Assembly (NCBI GenBank): GCA_946612455.1
Contig: CAMOER010000006.1
Coordinates: 1-64,000 of the forward strand
Direction: 5' to 3'
Origin: UBA3305 sp002373555
Lineage (GTDB): Bacteria; Bacillota; Clostridia; Lachnospirales; Lachnospiraceae
DNA length: 64,000 nucleotides
Shown piece after piece: positions 32,984 to 41,026 of the stretch. The notes under the pieces were generated by a model, which was not told the DNA's origin, ran no database searches, and saw only the letters and a program-made list of their open reading frames with translations. Both the position numbers and the translations under genes were made by a program. Position 1 is the first letter of the stretch, and each line of letters starts with the position of its first letter.

Positions 32984-34267
32984 ATGAGTGATTACAGGAT
33001 CAATACCAAATGTGTCCAGTCCGGCTACAGGCCCGGCAACGGCGAGCCCAGACAGGTGCCGATCATCCAGTCCACCACCTTCAAATATGATACCGGTGAG
33101 GAGATGGGCAAGCTCTTCGATCTGGAAGCCCCCGGCTATTTCTACACCAGACTGCAGAATCCCACGAATGACTATGTCGCGGCGAAGATCGCAGAAATGG
33201 AAGGCGGCACGGCCGGCATGCTGACATCCTCCGGACAGGCAGCGAACTTCTTCGCACTGTTCAATATCTGTGAGTGCGGCAGCCATATCGTCGCCAGCTC
33301 CGCGATCTACGGCGGCACATTCAACCTGATCTCCGTGACCATGGCGAAGATGGGCATCACGGCTACATTTGTGAATCCTGACTGCTCTGAAGAAGAGCTC
33401 GATGCGGCATTCCGGGAGAATACCAGGGCTGTCTTCGGCGAGACGATCGCGAACCCGGCACTCGCTGTTCTGGATATTGAGAAATTCGCGAAGGCCGCGC
33501 ACAAGCACGGCGTACCGCTCATTGTTGACAATACGTTCCCGACGCCGGTCCACTGCCGTCCGATCGAGTGGGGCGCGGATATCGTCACCCATTCCACGAC
33601 AAAATATATGGACGGACACGGTGCTGCCGTCGGCGGTGCGATCGTCGATTCCGGTAAATTTGACTGGATGGCGCATGCCGACAAATTCCCCGGCCTGACC
33701 ACGCCGGATGAATCCTACCACGGCATCACCTATGCCGAGAAGTTCGGACTGGAAGGCGCTTTCATCACGAAGTGCACCGCGCAGCTGATGCGTGATTTCG
33801 GCAGCATCCAGTCTCCGCAGAACGCATTCCTTCTGAATATGGGACTGGAATCCCTGCATGTAAGAATGCCCAGACACGTGGAAAATGCCCAGGCTGTGGC
33901 AGAATATCTGCAGGCACATCCGAAGGTGACCTCCGTTACCTATTCCGGACTGCCCGGAGACAAGTACTATGAGATCGCGCAGAAATACATGCCTGACGGC
34001 GGCTGCGGCGTGGTCTGCTTTGAGCTGAAGGGCGGCCGTGAGGCAGCCGGCAAGTTCATGAACAGCCTGCGTCTGGCAGCGATCGAGACCCATGTGGCGG
34101 ATGCCCGTACCTGCTGCCTGAATCCCGCGACCACAACGCACAGACAGCTGACGGAAGAGCAGCTCGAGGCGGCCGGCGTACCGGCAGGCCTGGTGCGCAT
34201 GTCCTGCGGCCTGGAAGATAAGGCGGATCTGATCGCCGATATCGAACAGGCGCTGGAGAAGATCTGA
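32984..34267 (+). CDS. O-acetylhomoserine sulfhydrylase (Cys/Met metabolism PLP enzyme)
   Basis: The 427-residue PLP-dependent enzyme belongs to the gamma family (PF01053). It shows YFYTRLQNPTNDYV, the SSGQAA segment, VDNTFPTP and the Schiff-base lysine in HSTTKYMDGHG (about residue 206). The NPTNDYVAAKIAEMEGG pattern and 427-residue length fit O-acetylhomoserine aminocarboxypropyltransferase (MetY), which makes homocysteine from O-acetylhomoserine and sulfide. Closely related gamma-lyases cannot be excluded. It is monocistronic with a terminator behind it. Confidence 0.88.
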   Translation: MSDYRINTKCVQSGYRPGNGEPRQVPIIQSTTFKYDTGEEMGKLFDLEAPGYFYTRLQNPTNDYVAAKIAEMEGGTAGMLTSSGQAANFFALFNICECGSHIVASSAIYGGTFNLISVTMAKMGITATFVNPDCSEEELDAAFRENTRAVFGETIANPALAVLDIEKFAKAAHKHGVPLIVDNTFPTPVHCRPIEWGADIVTHSTTKYMDGHGAAVGGAIVDSGKFDWMAHADKFPGLTTPDESYHGITYAEKFGLEGAFITKCTAQLMRDFGSIQSPQNAFLLNMGLESLHVRMPRHVENAQAVAEYLQAHPKVTSVTYSGLPGDKYYEIAQKYMPDGGCGVVCFELKGGREAAGKFMNSLRLAAIETHVADARTCCLNPATTTHRQLTEEQLEAAGVPAGLVRMSCGLEDKADLIADIEQALEKI

Positions 34268-34286
34268 TATTCTACGTTTAATGGAG

Positions 34287-34309
34287 CCGCCGGGTGACCG
34301 GCGGTTTTT
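34287..34309 (+). terminator. Terminator after the O-acetylhomoserine sulfhydrylase gene
   Basis: CCGCCGG and CCGGCGG form a 7-bp stem with loop GTGA, followed by five T. Confidence 0.85.
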
Positions 34310-34345
34310 CTGAAATTGTCTGCTTCCGACACAGGAGGAATGATT

Positions 34346-34663
34346 ATGATCGATAAATCGGGATTTCTGCCGTTCGGCTTCTTAAAAGCGGGGGGTGTAC
34401 AGTCCGGCGACCACAAAGGTATGCGGTACCGGATGATCAGGAAAAAAGGCGGTGAAGGAGAAGAAGATCAGCTCCTCGCCTGGGTGTGGTCAGAGCCGTT
34501 CGCCTTTGACGCAACGCCGGAGGAAGAGAAGACCATGGAAGCTTTTCCGTTCACGGAAGATGGACGGCTTTCCGCGATCGAGTGGATCGGGTCGCAGTAT
34601 GAGGAGCGGAAGGAAAAATGGGAAAGCGCACCGTCTCTGCTGTCAGCATTTAAAATGAAATAA
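34346..34663 (+). CDS. Conserved small hypothetical protein (about 105 residues)
   Basis: I chose the second ATG because AGGAGGA lies 6 bp upstream of it. The product is soluble and charged, with recognisable blocks GFLPFGFLKAGG, GSDHKGMRYR-like GDHKGMRYRM, EPFAFDATPEEEK, FPFTEDG and IGSQYEERKEKW. Similar short proteins occur in Lachnospiraceae, where databases sometimes label them acetyltransferase-like. I see no GNAT acetyl-CoA motif, so function is unknown. It lies in the same direction as, and 29 bp before, the L,D-transpeptidase gene. Confidence 0.7.
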   Translation: MIDKSGFLPFGFLKAGGVQSGDHKGMRYRMIRKKGGEGEEDQLLAWVWSEPFAFDATPEEEKTMEAFPFTEDGRLSAIEWIGSQYEERKEKWESAPSLLSAFKMK

Positions 34664-34692
34664 CACAGAATGGATCGGGGAGGAGAATCAGG

Positions 34693-35469
34693 ATGAAAAA
34701 AATGATACGCTGCGCAGCCGCATTTCTGCTGGTTCTGCTGATCATCGCCGCACCGCTTGCAGCGCAGGCAAGAAACTACGCACTGAAGAAGTATAACGGC
34801 AAACGCTGGAAAATAATCGGAAATGAGGAGCTGAAGACCGATACCGACCGGCTGATCTATGTCCGTTATCTCGGCGGTACAAAAGCGAAGGTGCAGATGT
34901 ATAAGAAGGTGGAAGTACCCGCAGCTGAAAAGACAGAGGAGACTGCCGCTGCCGCGGAGAATGATACTGTGGTGAGTGACGGTACAGCGGAAAATGTGAC
35001 TTACAAATGGAAGAAGATCCTCTCCGCGAACGGCTATGTCGGCCGGAACGGGATCAACAAGGTGCGTCAGGGTGACGTAAAGACGCCGACCGGGACTTTT
35101 AACATCACCATGGCGTTCGGCATCAAAAAATCCCCCGGTACAGCCGGCATCAAGTATAAAAAGCTGAACAAATACCATTACTGGTCGGCAGAGAAGGCGA
35201 CCTACAACCGGTTCATCGATATAAGGAAGATCGGCAGAAAATCGATCGCGGGCGAGCATCTGATCACTTACAAGCCGTTCTACAACTACGCACTGGCAAT
35301 GGATTTCAATAAAGACTGCGTGTATAAAAAAGGCTCCGCCATCTTCATGCATTGCACGAAGCCCGGCCGGCCGTATACCGGCGGGTGCGTGGCGATTTCA
35401 GAGAAGAAAATGAAAAAGGTGGTAAAGAACACCACAAAACATACGAAGATCTGTATTTATCCGGAGTGA
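34693..35469 (+). CDS. Secreted L,D-transpeptidase (YkuD domain)
   Basis: The 258-residue protein has a signal peptide (about residues 1-26), a spacer region, and a YkuD catalytic domain. Its active-site signature is HCTKPGRPYTGGCVAIS (about residues 222-238), with the histidine and the nucleophilic cysteine in TGGCVA. GDVKTPTGTFNI is the usual early YkuD motif. It should form 3-3 cross-links in peptidoglycan or attach proteins to it. pepF follows after 9 bp. Confidence 0.88.
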   Translation: MKKMIRCAAAFLLVLLIIAAPLAAQARNYALKKYNGKRWKIIGNEELKTDTDRLIYVRYLGGTKAKVQMYKKVEVPAAEKTEETAAAAENDTVVSDGTAENVTYKWKKILSANGYVGRNGINKVRQGDVKTPTGTFNITMAFGIKKSPGTAGIKYKKLNKYHYWSAEKATYNRFIDIRKIGRKSIAGEHLITYKPFYNYALAMDFNKDCVYKKGSAIFMHCTKPGRPYTGGCVAISEKKMKKVVKNTTKHTKICIYPE

Positions 35470-35478
35470 GTAGAGTTT

Positions 35479-37278
35479 ATGACAGAATCATTATGCAGAA
35501 GAAATGAAGTGGAACTATCGCAGACATGGGATCTTTCCCTGCTGTACGCGTCTGATGCGGAGATGCAGGCGGATCTGGAGAAGATGCAGGCGCTGGCTGA
35601 GAAAACGGCGGCGGAATACCGCTGCCGTCTGACAGACGCGAACAACATCCTGTCCTGTCTGGAACAGTACAGGCAGATATCCGAGTGGATGACGGTGATC
35701 AGTGATTATGTCAATCTTGCGGTCGAAGTCGATTATTATGATGCGGCCAATCAGGACCGGGCTTCGCGTGTCAACCGCATCATCGCGGATGTCAGGAGCA
35801 GCCTGTCCTTTATTGACAGTGAACTGGCAGAGGCCGATGAATCGGTGCTGACAGAAGCCGGTGAAAGATCGGAGCAGTTCAAAGGCTATCTGGAGGAGGT
35901 GCTACGACAGAAACCATACAGGCTGCATACAGAGGCGGAACGCGTTCTTGCTGCGGTCTCCCGGACCATCGATGCGCCGTATGATATTTATAATACGCTG
36001 AAGCTGGCCGATATGCAGTTCGATCCGTTTACCGCAAACGGGAAAACATATCCGCTGGGCTACTCCCTCTATGAAGACAGCTATGAGTATGAGCCGGACA
36101 CAGCAGTACGCCGGACCGCGGCGGAAGCATTTTACGCAAAACTCAGACAATATGAGAATGGGACTGCGGCTGCTTACAATGCCTACGTGCAGCATGTGAA
36201 GACGATGGCGGATCTGCGCGGGTATCACGATATGTGGGAGCCGGATCTGATCATGGACAGAGTCACGCGGGAGATGTATGACCGCCAGATCGACCTGATC
36301 ATGAAGGAGCTGGCGCCGCATATGCGCAGGTATGCCGCGCTTTTGAAGAAGCTGCATCATCTGGACCGGATGACCTATGCAGATCTGAAGCTCCCGGTAG
36401 ATCCCCATTACAGTCCGTCTGTTACAAGAGAGCAGGCCTGGGATATGATTGAAAAGGGACTGGCTCTTATGGGCGGAGATTATGTGCAGATGATCCGGGA
36501 TGCCAGAGATAACCGCTGGGTGGATTTTGCCCGCAACCAGGGCAAGAGCACCGGAGGATTCTGTTCGAGTCCGTATGGAAAGAATTCTTTTATCCTGCTT
36601 TCCTGGAATGATAAAATGTCCGATGTTTTCACCCTGGCACATGAGCTGGGGCATGCCGGACATTTCCGGCTCTGCAATGAGGCGCAGTGCATCTTTGACA
36701 CTGCGGTCTCCGGGTATTTCGTGGAAGCGCCGTCGACCATGAATGAACTGTTCATGGCGCATTACCTGCTGAAGACGGAGGAGGATCCCCGTTTCCGCCG
36801 CTGGGTCCTGGGGAACATGGTCGGCAATACCTATTATCATAACTTTGTTACTCACCTGCTGGAAGCCGCTTATCAGCGCGAAGTGTACCGGCTTGTGGAT
36901 GCCGGCGGCAGCGTGCAGGCCGAAACGCTGAACCGGCTCTTCCGTGAGGTGCTGACGGAATTCTGGGGAGATGCCGTGGAACTTACGGATGGCGCGGAGC
37001 TTACCTGGATGCGGCAGCCGCATTATTACATGGGCCTGTACTCCTACAGCTACAGCGCGGGGCTCACGATCGCGACGCAGATGGCAGCCAGGATCGAACG
37101 GGAAGGTGCGCCCGCAGTGGAAGACTGGAAGAAGGTACTGACGGCCGGCAGTACGCTTGCACCGGCAGAACTGGCGGCACTCGGCGGGATCGATATCAGA
37201 ACGGATGCAGCCTTAAAGGATACCATTGCTGTCATAGGCGCATATATTGATGAGATCTGTACGCTGAGCAGTCTGTAG
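35479..37278 (+). CDS. pepF: Oligoendopeptidase F (M3 metallopeptidase)
   Basis: The 599-residue protein matches the M3B oligoendopeptidase F family. The zinc site is LAHELGHAGHF (about residue 390), with a second zinc-ligand glutamate in EAPSTMNELF. The N-terminal region (WDLSLLYAS) is typical for PepF. It cleaves short peptides in the cytoplasm, so its role is peptide nutrition or turnover. It follows the L,D-transpeptidase gene closely and ends at a bidirectional terminator. Confidence 0.94.
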   Translation: MTESLCRRNEVELSQTWDLSLLYASDAEMQADLEKMQALAEKTAAEYRCRLTDANNILSCLEQYRQISEWMTVISDYVNLAVEVDYYDAANQDRASRVNRIIADVRSSLSFIDSELAEADESVLTEAGERSEQFKGYLEEVLRQKPYRLHTEAERVLAAVSRTIDAPYDIYNTLKLADMQFDPFTANGKTYPLGYSLYEDSYEYEPDTAVRRTAAEAFYAKLRQYENGTAAAYNAYVQHVKTMADLRGYHDMWEPDLIMDRVTREMYDRQIDLIMKELAPHMRRYAALLKKLHHLDRMTYADLKLPVDPHYSPSVTREQAWDMIEKGLALMGGDYVQMIRDARDNRWVDFARNQGKSTGGFCSSPYGKNSFILLSWNDKMSDVFTLAHELGHAGHFRLCNEAQCIFDTAVSGYFVEAPSTMNELFMAHYLLKTEEDPRFRRWVLGNMVGNTYYHNFVTHLLEAAYQREVYRLVDAGGSVQAETLNRLFREVLTEFWGDAVELTDGAELTWMRQPHYYMGLYSYSYSAGLTIATQMAARIEREGAPAVEDWKKVLTAGSTLAPAELAALGGIDIRTDAALKDTIAVIGAYIDEICTLSSL

Positions 37279-37355
37279 AGGATATTCGGCAGATCAAGTG
37301 AAAATAAGCGGAAGGAGATCAGCCGCGGCACGATCGGGAGAGGGATATCGATGCG

Positions 37356-37386
37356 AAAAGGGGACGGTGCAGCCGTCCCCTTTTTC
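37356..37386. terminator. Bidirectional terminator between pepF and the UPF0126 gene
   Basis: GGGGACGG and CCGTCCCC form an 8-bp stem with loop TGCAG, flanked by AAAA on the left and TTTTT on the right. It can therefore serve both convergent genes. Confidence 0.88.
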
Positions 37387-37403
37387 AGTTGCGTTTTATG
37401 TTT

Positions 37404-38045
37404 TCAGACAGGGCCGGAAGGTACGGCCTTTGGCAGGCTCAGGCGGTATTTCGCCGCCAGCAGCCGGGTCGCGAAGACGGCCAGAAAGCAGACGATCATG
37501 GATCGGTTCTGCCCGAGTCTGCTCCAGCAGAAGGTACACAGCATAGCGCCGGCGATGGAGGCGCAGGCGTAAATGTGCTTTACAAAGATATACGGCGGAG
37601 TCCCGGCCAGCGTATCCCGGATCACGCCGCCGCCCACGCCTGTGACGGTACCCAGGAAAACGCAGAAAAAGAAATTGGAGCCGTATCCGGAATGGATGGT
37701 AATGGCGGCGCCGGAAGCGGTAAAAATACCGAGACCGATGGAATCAGCGACCAGTGTGAGCCTCTCAAACAGCGCTTCACGTTCTCCGATGATTCCTTTT
37801 TTGGCGGCCAAAAAGAGAAGAAGTGAGGCACATACTGCAGTCGCCGCGTATACCGGTTCGCGGAACATGGCCGGCGGAAGGATCCCCAGGAAGAGATCGC
37901 GCAGCATGCCGCCGCCGCAGGCCGTGACGAGACCCATGATGCAGATCCCGAAGATATCCATGCGCTTCCGGATCCCCAGCATGGCGCCGGAGACGGCAAA
38001 GGCTGCGGTCCCCGCAAGTTCCATGAGAAGAACAAAAAAATGCAT
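37404..38045 (-). CDS. UPF0126/TRIC-like membrane protein, probable glycine transporter
   Basis: I start the protein at the ATG at 38045, where GGGAGG precedes it; the longer upstream frame is riboswitch RNA. The 213-residue product has seven hydrophobic segments in two inverted halves. Each half carries the family hallmark GGGMLRDLFLG (residues about 43-53) or GGGVIRDTLAG (about 128-138). The family (PF03458, YadS/UPF0126) has been described as a glycine transporter group and is related to trimeric cation channels. The tandem glycine riboswitch directly upstream supports glycine as the relevant solute; direction of transport is unknown. Confidence 0.88.
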   Translation of the reverse strand: MHFFVLLMELAGTAAFAVSGAMLGIRKRMDIFGICIMGLVTACGGGMLRDLFLGILPPAMFREPVYAATAVCASLLLFLAAKKGIIGEREALFERLTLVADSIGLGIFTASGAAITIHSGYGSNFFFCVFLGTVTGVGGGVIRDTLAGTPPYIFVKHIYACASIAGAMLCTFCWSRLGQNRSMIVCFLAVFATRLLAAKYRLSLPKAVPSGPV

Positions 38046-38071
38046 AAAAATAAGTACCTCCCAAAAGAAGA

Positions 38072-38225
38072 TACTCTGTCCTGTGACCTGAAAGATTCCC
38101 GGCATTGCTGCCGATTGCTTCGTCGGTGCCCCTTGGCTCTCCAGAGCGCAGTCCCTGTCCAGTCCTTTTACCTGAGAGTATGACCCCTTCGGTGATCCGG
38201 GTATCCGGATTCTCTCCGGGACAGT
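38072..38225 (-). ncRNA. Tandem glycine riboswitch (gcvT motif)
   Basis: Read on the minus strand, two glycine aptamers follow each other. The first has CCGGAGAGAA, CACCGAAGGGG and ACTCTCAGGTAAAAGGAC (38217-38160). The second has CTCTGGAGAG, GGGCACCGACGAAGCAA and AATCTTTCAGGTCACAGGAC (38140-38080). These are the conserved cores of the gcvT RNA. The second aptamer ends about 20 nt before the ribosome site of the UPF0126 gene. I see no obvious terminator stem, so control may be at translation initiation. Confidence 0.92.
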
Positions 38226-38241
38226 TCTGCCTGCATAATGG

Positions 38242-38270
38242 AGTATACTCCGGAATGGATCTGCAGGCAA
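38242..38270 (-). promoter_or_regulatory. Promoter of the glycine riboswitch transcript
   Basis: On the minus strand TTGCCT (38270-38265) and TATACT (38247-38242) are separated by 17 bp, ending about 20 bp before the first aptamer. Confidence 0.65.
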
Positions 38271-38358
38271 GTCCTGTTTTGTGATTTCTTTTTCCAAAAT
38301 CTGTGCTATGATGTTGTAGGCATAAGAGATCCTGAAGCGGATCCTGAGGGGAAAGCAG

Positions 38359-38967
38359 ATGAGAAAAGAACTGGAACATTTCTATATAGAGGACAGCTAT
38401 GGCGGGGACCAGGAATGGTTCACGGATACCTGGATGAAGATCGGCGGGTGTGCTGCCGTAACAGCCTGCGATCTTTGCATCTATCTTGCAAAATATCGCG
38501 GCCTCACAGAACTGTATCCTTTCGATGCACAGCATGTCACAAGAGAAGAGTACCTCTCGTTCGGCATGCAGATGAAGAAATATCTGACGCCCCGCGCGAC
38601 AGGCATTTACAAAACGGATATCTACGTGGATGGGTTTCAGGATTATCTTGCGGATCTCGGGTCATCTCCCGTTGCACTGGAAGGAATCAGCGGAAAAGAA
38701 GCATATGAAACGGCCGCGGACATCATCAAAGAGCAGATCGGCCGCGGTCTTCCGGTTCCTTATCTGATGCTGCTGCATCGGGATAAAAAGCTGGATGACT
38801 ATATGTGGCACTGGTTCCTGCTGAACGGCTATGATGATGAAGGCGGCCGTCTGAAAGTCAGTGTTGTTTCATATGGGAAAAAGATCTGGATGGATCTGCA
38901 TCACCTGTGGTCGACAGGGAGGCTCCGGAAGGGCGGGTTTATCCGAGTTTCATGTCCCCTTCTTTAA
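38359..38967 (+). CDS. Hypothetical protein, possible papain-like (C39-type) fold
   Basis: I do not recognise this 202-residue protein by name. It lacks a signal peptide or membrane segment. A GGCAAVTACDLCIYLA block near residue 30, with a cysteine at the start of a hydrophobic helix, and MWHWFLLNGYDDE near residue 150 resemble the Cys and His regions of C39/papain-like proteins. KVSVVSYGKKIWMDLHHLW could contain the third residue. Whether it is an active protease is uncertain. Its 3' end overlaps the convergent transporter gene by 29 bp. Confidence 0.65.
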   Translation: MRKELEHFYIEDSYGGDQEWFTDTWMKIGGCAAVTACDLCIYLAKYRGLTELYPFDAQHVTREEYLSFGMQMKKYLTPRATGIYKTDIYVDGFQDYLADLGSSPVALEGISGKEAYETAADIIKEQIGRGLPVPYLMLLHRDKKLDDYMWHWFLLNGYDDEGGRLKVSVVSYGKKIWMDLHHLWSTGRLRKGGFIRVSCPLL

Positions 38968-40009
38968 CCCAGCCGGCTTTTACGCAGGCCATGTTGACGA
39001 GCGGTGTGATGACTGCAGGGAGAATGAAGCAGATCAGGAAAAGCCCCAGCCAGTCAAAGGCAGTGGGCGCGATCGCGGCAGCACCGCGGGCGATCGCTTC
39101 CTCGCTCGGAGAAAGCCAGCCGGTCCAGACACCGATCTGACCGCACAGGCCGCAGGTGCCCATGCCGGAGTTAATCGGTGCACCGTTCATCTGCATGCCG
39201 AACACGCACGTGGCGATCGGGCCGGTGATCGCGGAAGTCACGATCGGCGCGATCCAGATCCGGGGATTGCGGATAATGTTGGGCATCTGCAGCATGGAAG
39301 TTCCGATTCCCTGGGAGATCAGGCCGCCCCACTTGTTTTCCTTAAAGGACATCACGGCAAACCCGACCATCTGCGCGCAGCAGCCGGCCACGGCTGCGCC
39401 GCCCGCGAGGCCGGTCAGGCCGAGCACGGAGCAGATGGCGGCGGAGGAGATCGGCAGCGTCAGCGCGATGCCGACGAGGACGGAAACGGCGATGCCCATC
39501 CAGAAGGGCTGCAGCTTGGTCGCCTGGTCGATCAGGATGCCGAAGGCATTCGCGGCGGAGCCGATCGGCGGAGCGATGAGCTTCGCGAGGGCGACGCCGA
39601 TGAAAATGGTCACGAACGGTGTGACCAGAATATCCACTTTCGTTTCTTTGGAAACGGCTTTTCCGAATTCGGCGGCGATGATCGCGATGATCAGGACCGC
39701 GAGCGGACCGCCGGCACCGCCTTCCGCATTCGCGGCAAAGCCGACGGCAGCGAGCGAGAAGAGGACCATCGGATCAGCCTTCAGGGCATAGCCGATGGCG
39801 ACGGCCATGGCGGGCCCGGAGACGGACATCGCATAGGTGCCGATATCTGTCATGAACTGCCAGCCGAGCTGCTGGCCGATCGTTTTGATGATCGTACCGA
39901 TCAGGAGAGAACAGAAAAGTCCCTGCGCCATGGCGCCGAGCGCATCGATCCCGTAGCGTTTCGCCGAGATCTCGATGTTCTTTTTTTTCAGAAATGCTTT
40001 GAAATCCAT
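38939..40009 (-). CDS. PTS EIIC-like (PfoR-type) membrane transporter, candidate niacin-related transporter
   Basis: The start at 40009 has AGGAGG upstream. The 356-residue protein has about ten hydrophobic segments and fits the PTS_EIIC_2 group (PF13303; PfoR/COG3641 type). Gly-rich blocks include NGAPINSGMGTCGLCG and AANAEGGAGGPLAV. It has no EIIA or EIIB domain and no PTS gene nearby. Its promoter carries a palindrome likely bound by the NiaR repressor encoded next door, so a role in niacin or nicotinamide uptake is a reasonable inference. Sugar transport remains the default family label. Confidence 0.75.
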   Translation of the reverse strand: MDFKAFLKKKNIEISAKRYGIDALGAMAQGLFCSLLIGTIIKTIGQQLGWQFMTDIGTYAMSVSGPAMAVAIGYALKADPMVLFSLAAVGFAANAEGGAGGPLAVLIIAIIAAEFGKAVSKETKVDILVTPFVTIFIGVALAKLIAPPIGSAANAFGILIDQATKLQPFWMGIAVSVLVGIALTLPISSAAICSVLGLTGLAGGAAVAGCCAQMVGFAVMSFKENKWGGLISQGIGTSMLQMPNIIRNPRIWIAPIVTSAITGPIATCVFGMQMNGAPINSGMGTCGLCGQIGVWTGWLSPSEEAIARGAAAIAPTAFDWLGLFLICFILPAVITPLVNMACVKAGWVKEGDMKLG

Positions 40010-40088
40010 AGCAGATTCCTCCTTTTTCTGCGCAGAGCCGCGGACGGTCCTGCACAAATGGGGCAGTTACTAAAAAAGTACTGCATCG

Positions 40089-40109
40089 AGGTGTCTTGAC
40101 ACCTGTCAA
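40089..40109. promoter_or_regulatory. Candidate NiaR operator
   Basis: AGGTGTCTTGACACCT (40089-40104) is a perfect palindrome and overlaps a second one, TTGACACCTGTCAA (40096-40109). It sits just downstream of the -10 of the transporter promoter, at about the transcription start. The ACACCTGT/ACAGGTGT style resembles NiaR-type motifs as I remember them, but no alignment was run. Confidence 0.6.
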
Positions 40110-40113
40110 CAGC

Positions 40114-40142
40114 ACTTTACAAGAATCGATGCCGGTTGTCAA
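40114..40142 (-). promoter_or_regulatory. Promoter of the EIIC-like transporter gene
   Basis: On the minus strand a perfect TTGACA (40142-40137) and TAAAGT (40119-40114) are separated by 17 bp; the palindromic operator follows immediately. Confidence 0.7.
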
Positions 40143-40172
40143 CCCGCATACCATGAACTTATTGTGAACAAG

Positions 40173-40688
40173 TCACTCATCATACATGATCCCCAGCTCC
40201 AGCAGCACATCCTTCACCCGTTCAAAGGATTCCTCATCCGGGCAGGTGATCGTATGCAGATGAACGCCTCCCGTCAGATCGCTTAAAGGATGGGCATCGG
40301 ATTTGCGGCAGCGCTCCAGGAACTGCGTGACATCATATCTGCTCCGCAGATGCAGCGGGCCGGTAAGCTGCCCGTAGATCGGATGATCCACGATCACGTC
40401 CAGGACAGTGCATCCCTGATCCACGATCGCGTTCAGCTCCTTTCCCATATCTTCTTCACCATGCCTGCATACGATCTGTCTCAGGGATCCTTCCGGATGG
40501 ATCGTGATGACATATCCGCGCGGCGTGGCGGTAATGTTTTCTCCGGCGGCCCTTAGGAGCGCGATGTCACCGACAATGATCTGGCGGCTGACGCCGAATT
40601 TCCCGGCAAGCGAAGAAGCGCTGACGGCCTCTCCGGAGGACCGGATCAGTTCCTGCAGTATCATTTCACGGCGTTCTTCTGCATTCAT
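40173..40688 (-). CDS. niaR: NiaR-type niacin-responsive transcriptional repressor
   Basis: The start at 40688 has GGGAGGTAC upstream; the longer frame runs into the tRNA. The 171-residue protein has an N-terminal HTH_11 domain (residues 1-60, SASSLAGKFGVSRQIIVGDI) and a C-terminal 3H domain. The conserved histidines lie in VDHPIYGQL and GGVHLHTI, which bind a metal and nicotinic acid. NiaR homologues repress NAD synthesis and niacin uptake genes when niacin is plentiful. The adjacent transporter on the same strand, with a palindrome in its promoter, is a plausible target. Confidence 0.9.
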   Translation of the reverse strand: MNAEERREMILQELIRSSGEAVSASSLAGKFGVSRQIIVGDIALLRAAGENITATPRGYVITIHPEGSLRQIVCRHGEEDMGKELNAIVDQGCTVLDVIVDHPIYGQLTGPLHLRSRYDVTQFLERCRKSDAHPLSDLTGGVHLHTITCPDEESFERVKDVLLELGIMYDE

Positions 40689-40721
40689 ACGATGTACCTC
40701 CCTGTGGGTCGTGAAACAAAC

Positions 40722-40754
40722 AATCCCGGCAGGCAAAAAATGCCTGCCGGGATT
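40722..40754. terminator. Hairpin terminator behind tRNA-Leu
   Basis: AATCCCGGCAGGCA and TGCCTGCCGGGATT form a 14-bp perfect stem with an A5 loop, 3 bp from the tRNA 3' end. On the minus strand it is followed by TTGTTTGTTT. It separates the tRNA from niaR. Confidence 0.85.
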
Positions 40755-40757
40755 TTC

Positions 40758-40839
40758 TGCCGGTGGCCGGACTCGAACCGGCACGGTGTTACCCGCTTGA
40801 TTTTGAGTCAAGTGCGTCTGCCAATTCCGCCACACCGGC
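40758..40839 (-). tRNA. tRNA-Leu (anticodon CAA)
   Basis: The 82-nt gene folds with acceptor stem GCCGGTG/CACCGGC, discriminator A, and a D arm with GGCGGAATTGGCAGACGC. The anticodon arm is CTTGA-CTCAAAA-TCAAG (anticodon CAA, decoding UUG). A long variable arm (CGGGTAACACCG) typical of leucine tRNAs and the T arm GCCGGTTCGAGTCCGGC follow. The 3' CCA is not encoded. Confidence 0.96.
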
Positions 40840-40865
40840 CTGCATCAGTCTCCTGACAAAAAATG

Positions 40866-40894
40866 ATTTTACCATTTGAAAAAATGCTTGTCAA
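40866..40894 (-). promoter_or_regulatory. tRNA-Leu promoter
   Basis: On the minus strand a perfect TTGACA (40894-40889) and TAAAAT (40871-40866) are 17 bp apart, about 27 bp before the tRNA. Confidence 0.8.
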
Positions 40895-40938
40895 CAGAAG
40901 AGCGCCGGCAAAAAAAGTCGTCCGGGAAGGCGATTTTT

Positions 40939-40968
40939 TTGACACCGGGATTGCATTTGTGTTATAAT
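40939..40968 (+). promoter_or_regulatory. Promoter of the cyclophilin lipoprotein gene
   Basis: Perfect TTGACA (40939-40944) and TATAAT (40963-40968) boxes with an 18-bp spacer, divergent from the tRNA promoter. Confidence 0.82.
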
Positions 40969-41026
40969 ACTTCCAAATGTGTGCCGGGTTTCAGAACGTC
41001 TACGGACCTGCACCGGAGGTAGGAAA

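Noticed and set aside
38046..38297. N-terminal 84-codon extension of the UPF0126 gene
   Set aside because: The region is the glycine riboswitch; the ATG at 38045 has the ribosome site and begins the first membrane helix.
38939..40009. Plain sugar PTS component
   Set aside because: There are no EIIA, EIIB, HPr or sugar enzyme genes nearby, and the regulatory context points to NiaR; kept only as the default family label.
40689..40835. N-terminal extension of niaR
   Set aside because: It runs through the terminator and the tRNA-Leu gene; the start at 40688 has GGGAGG upstream.
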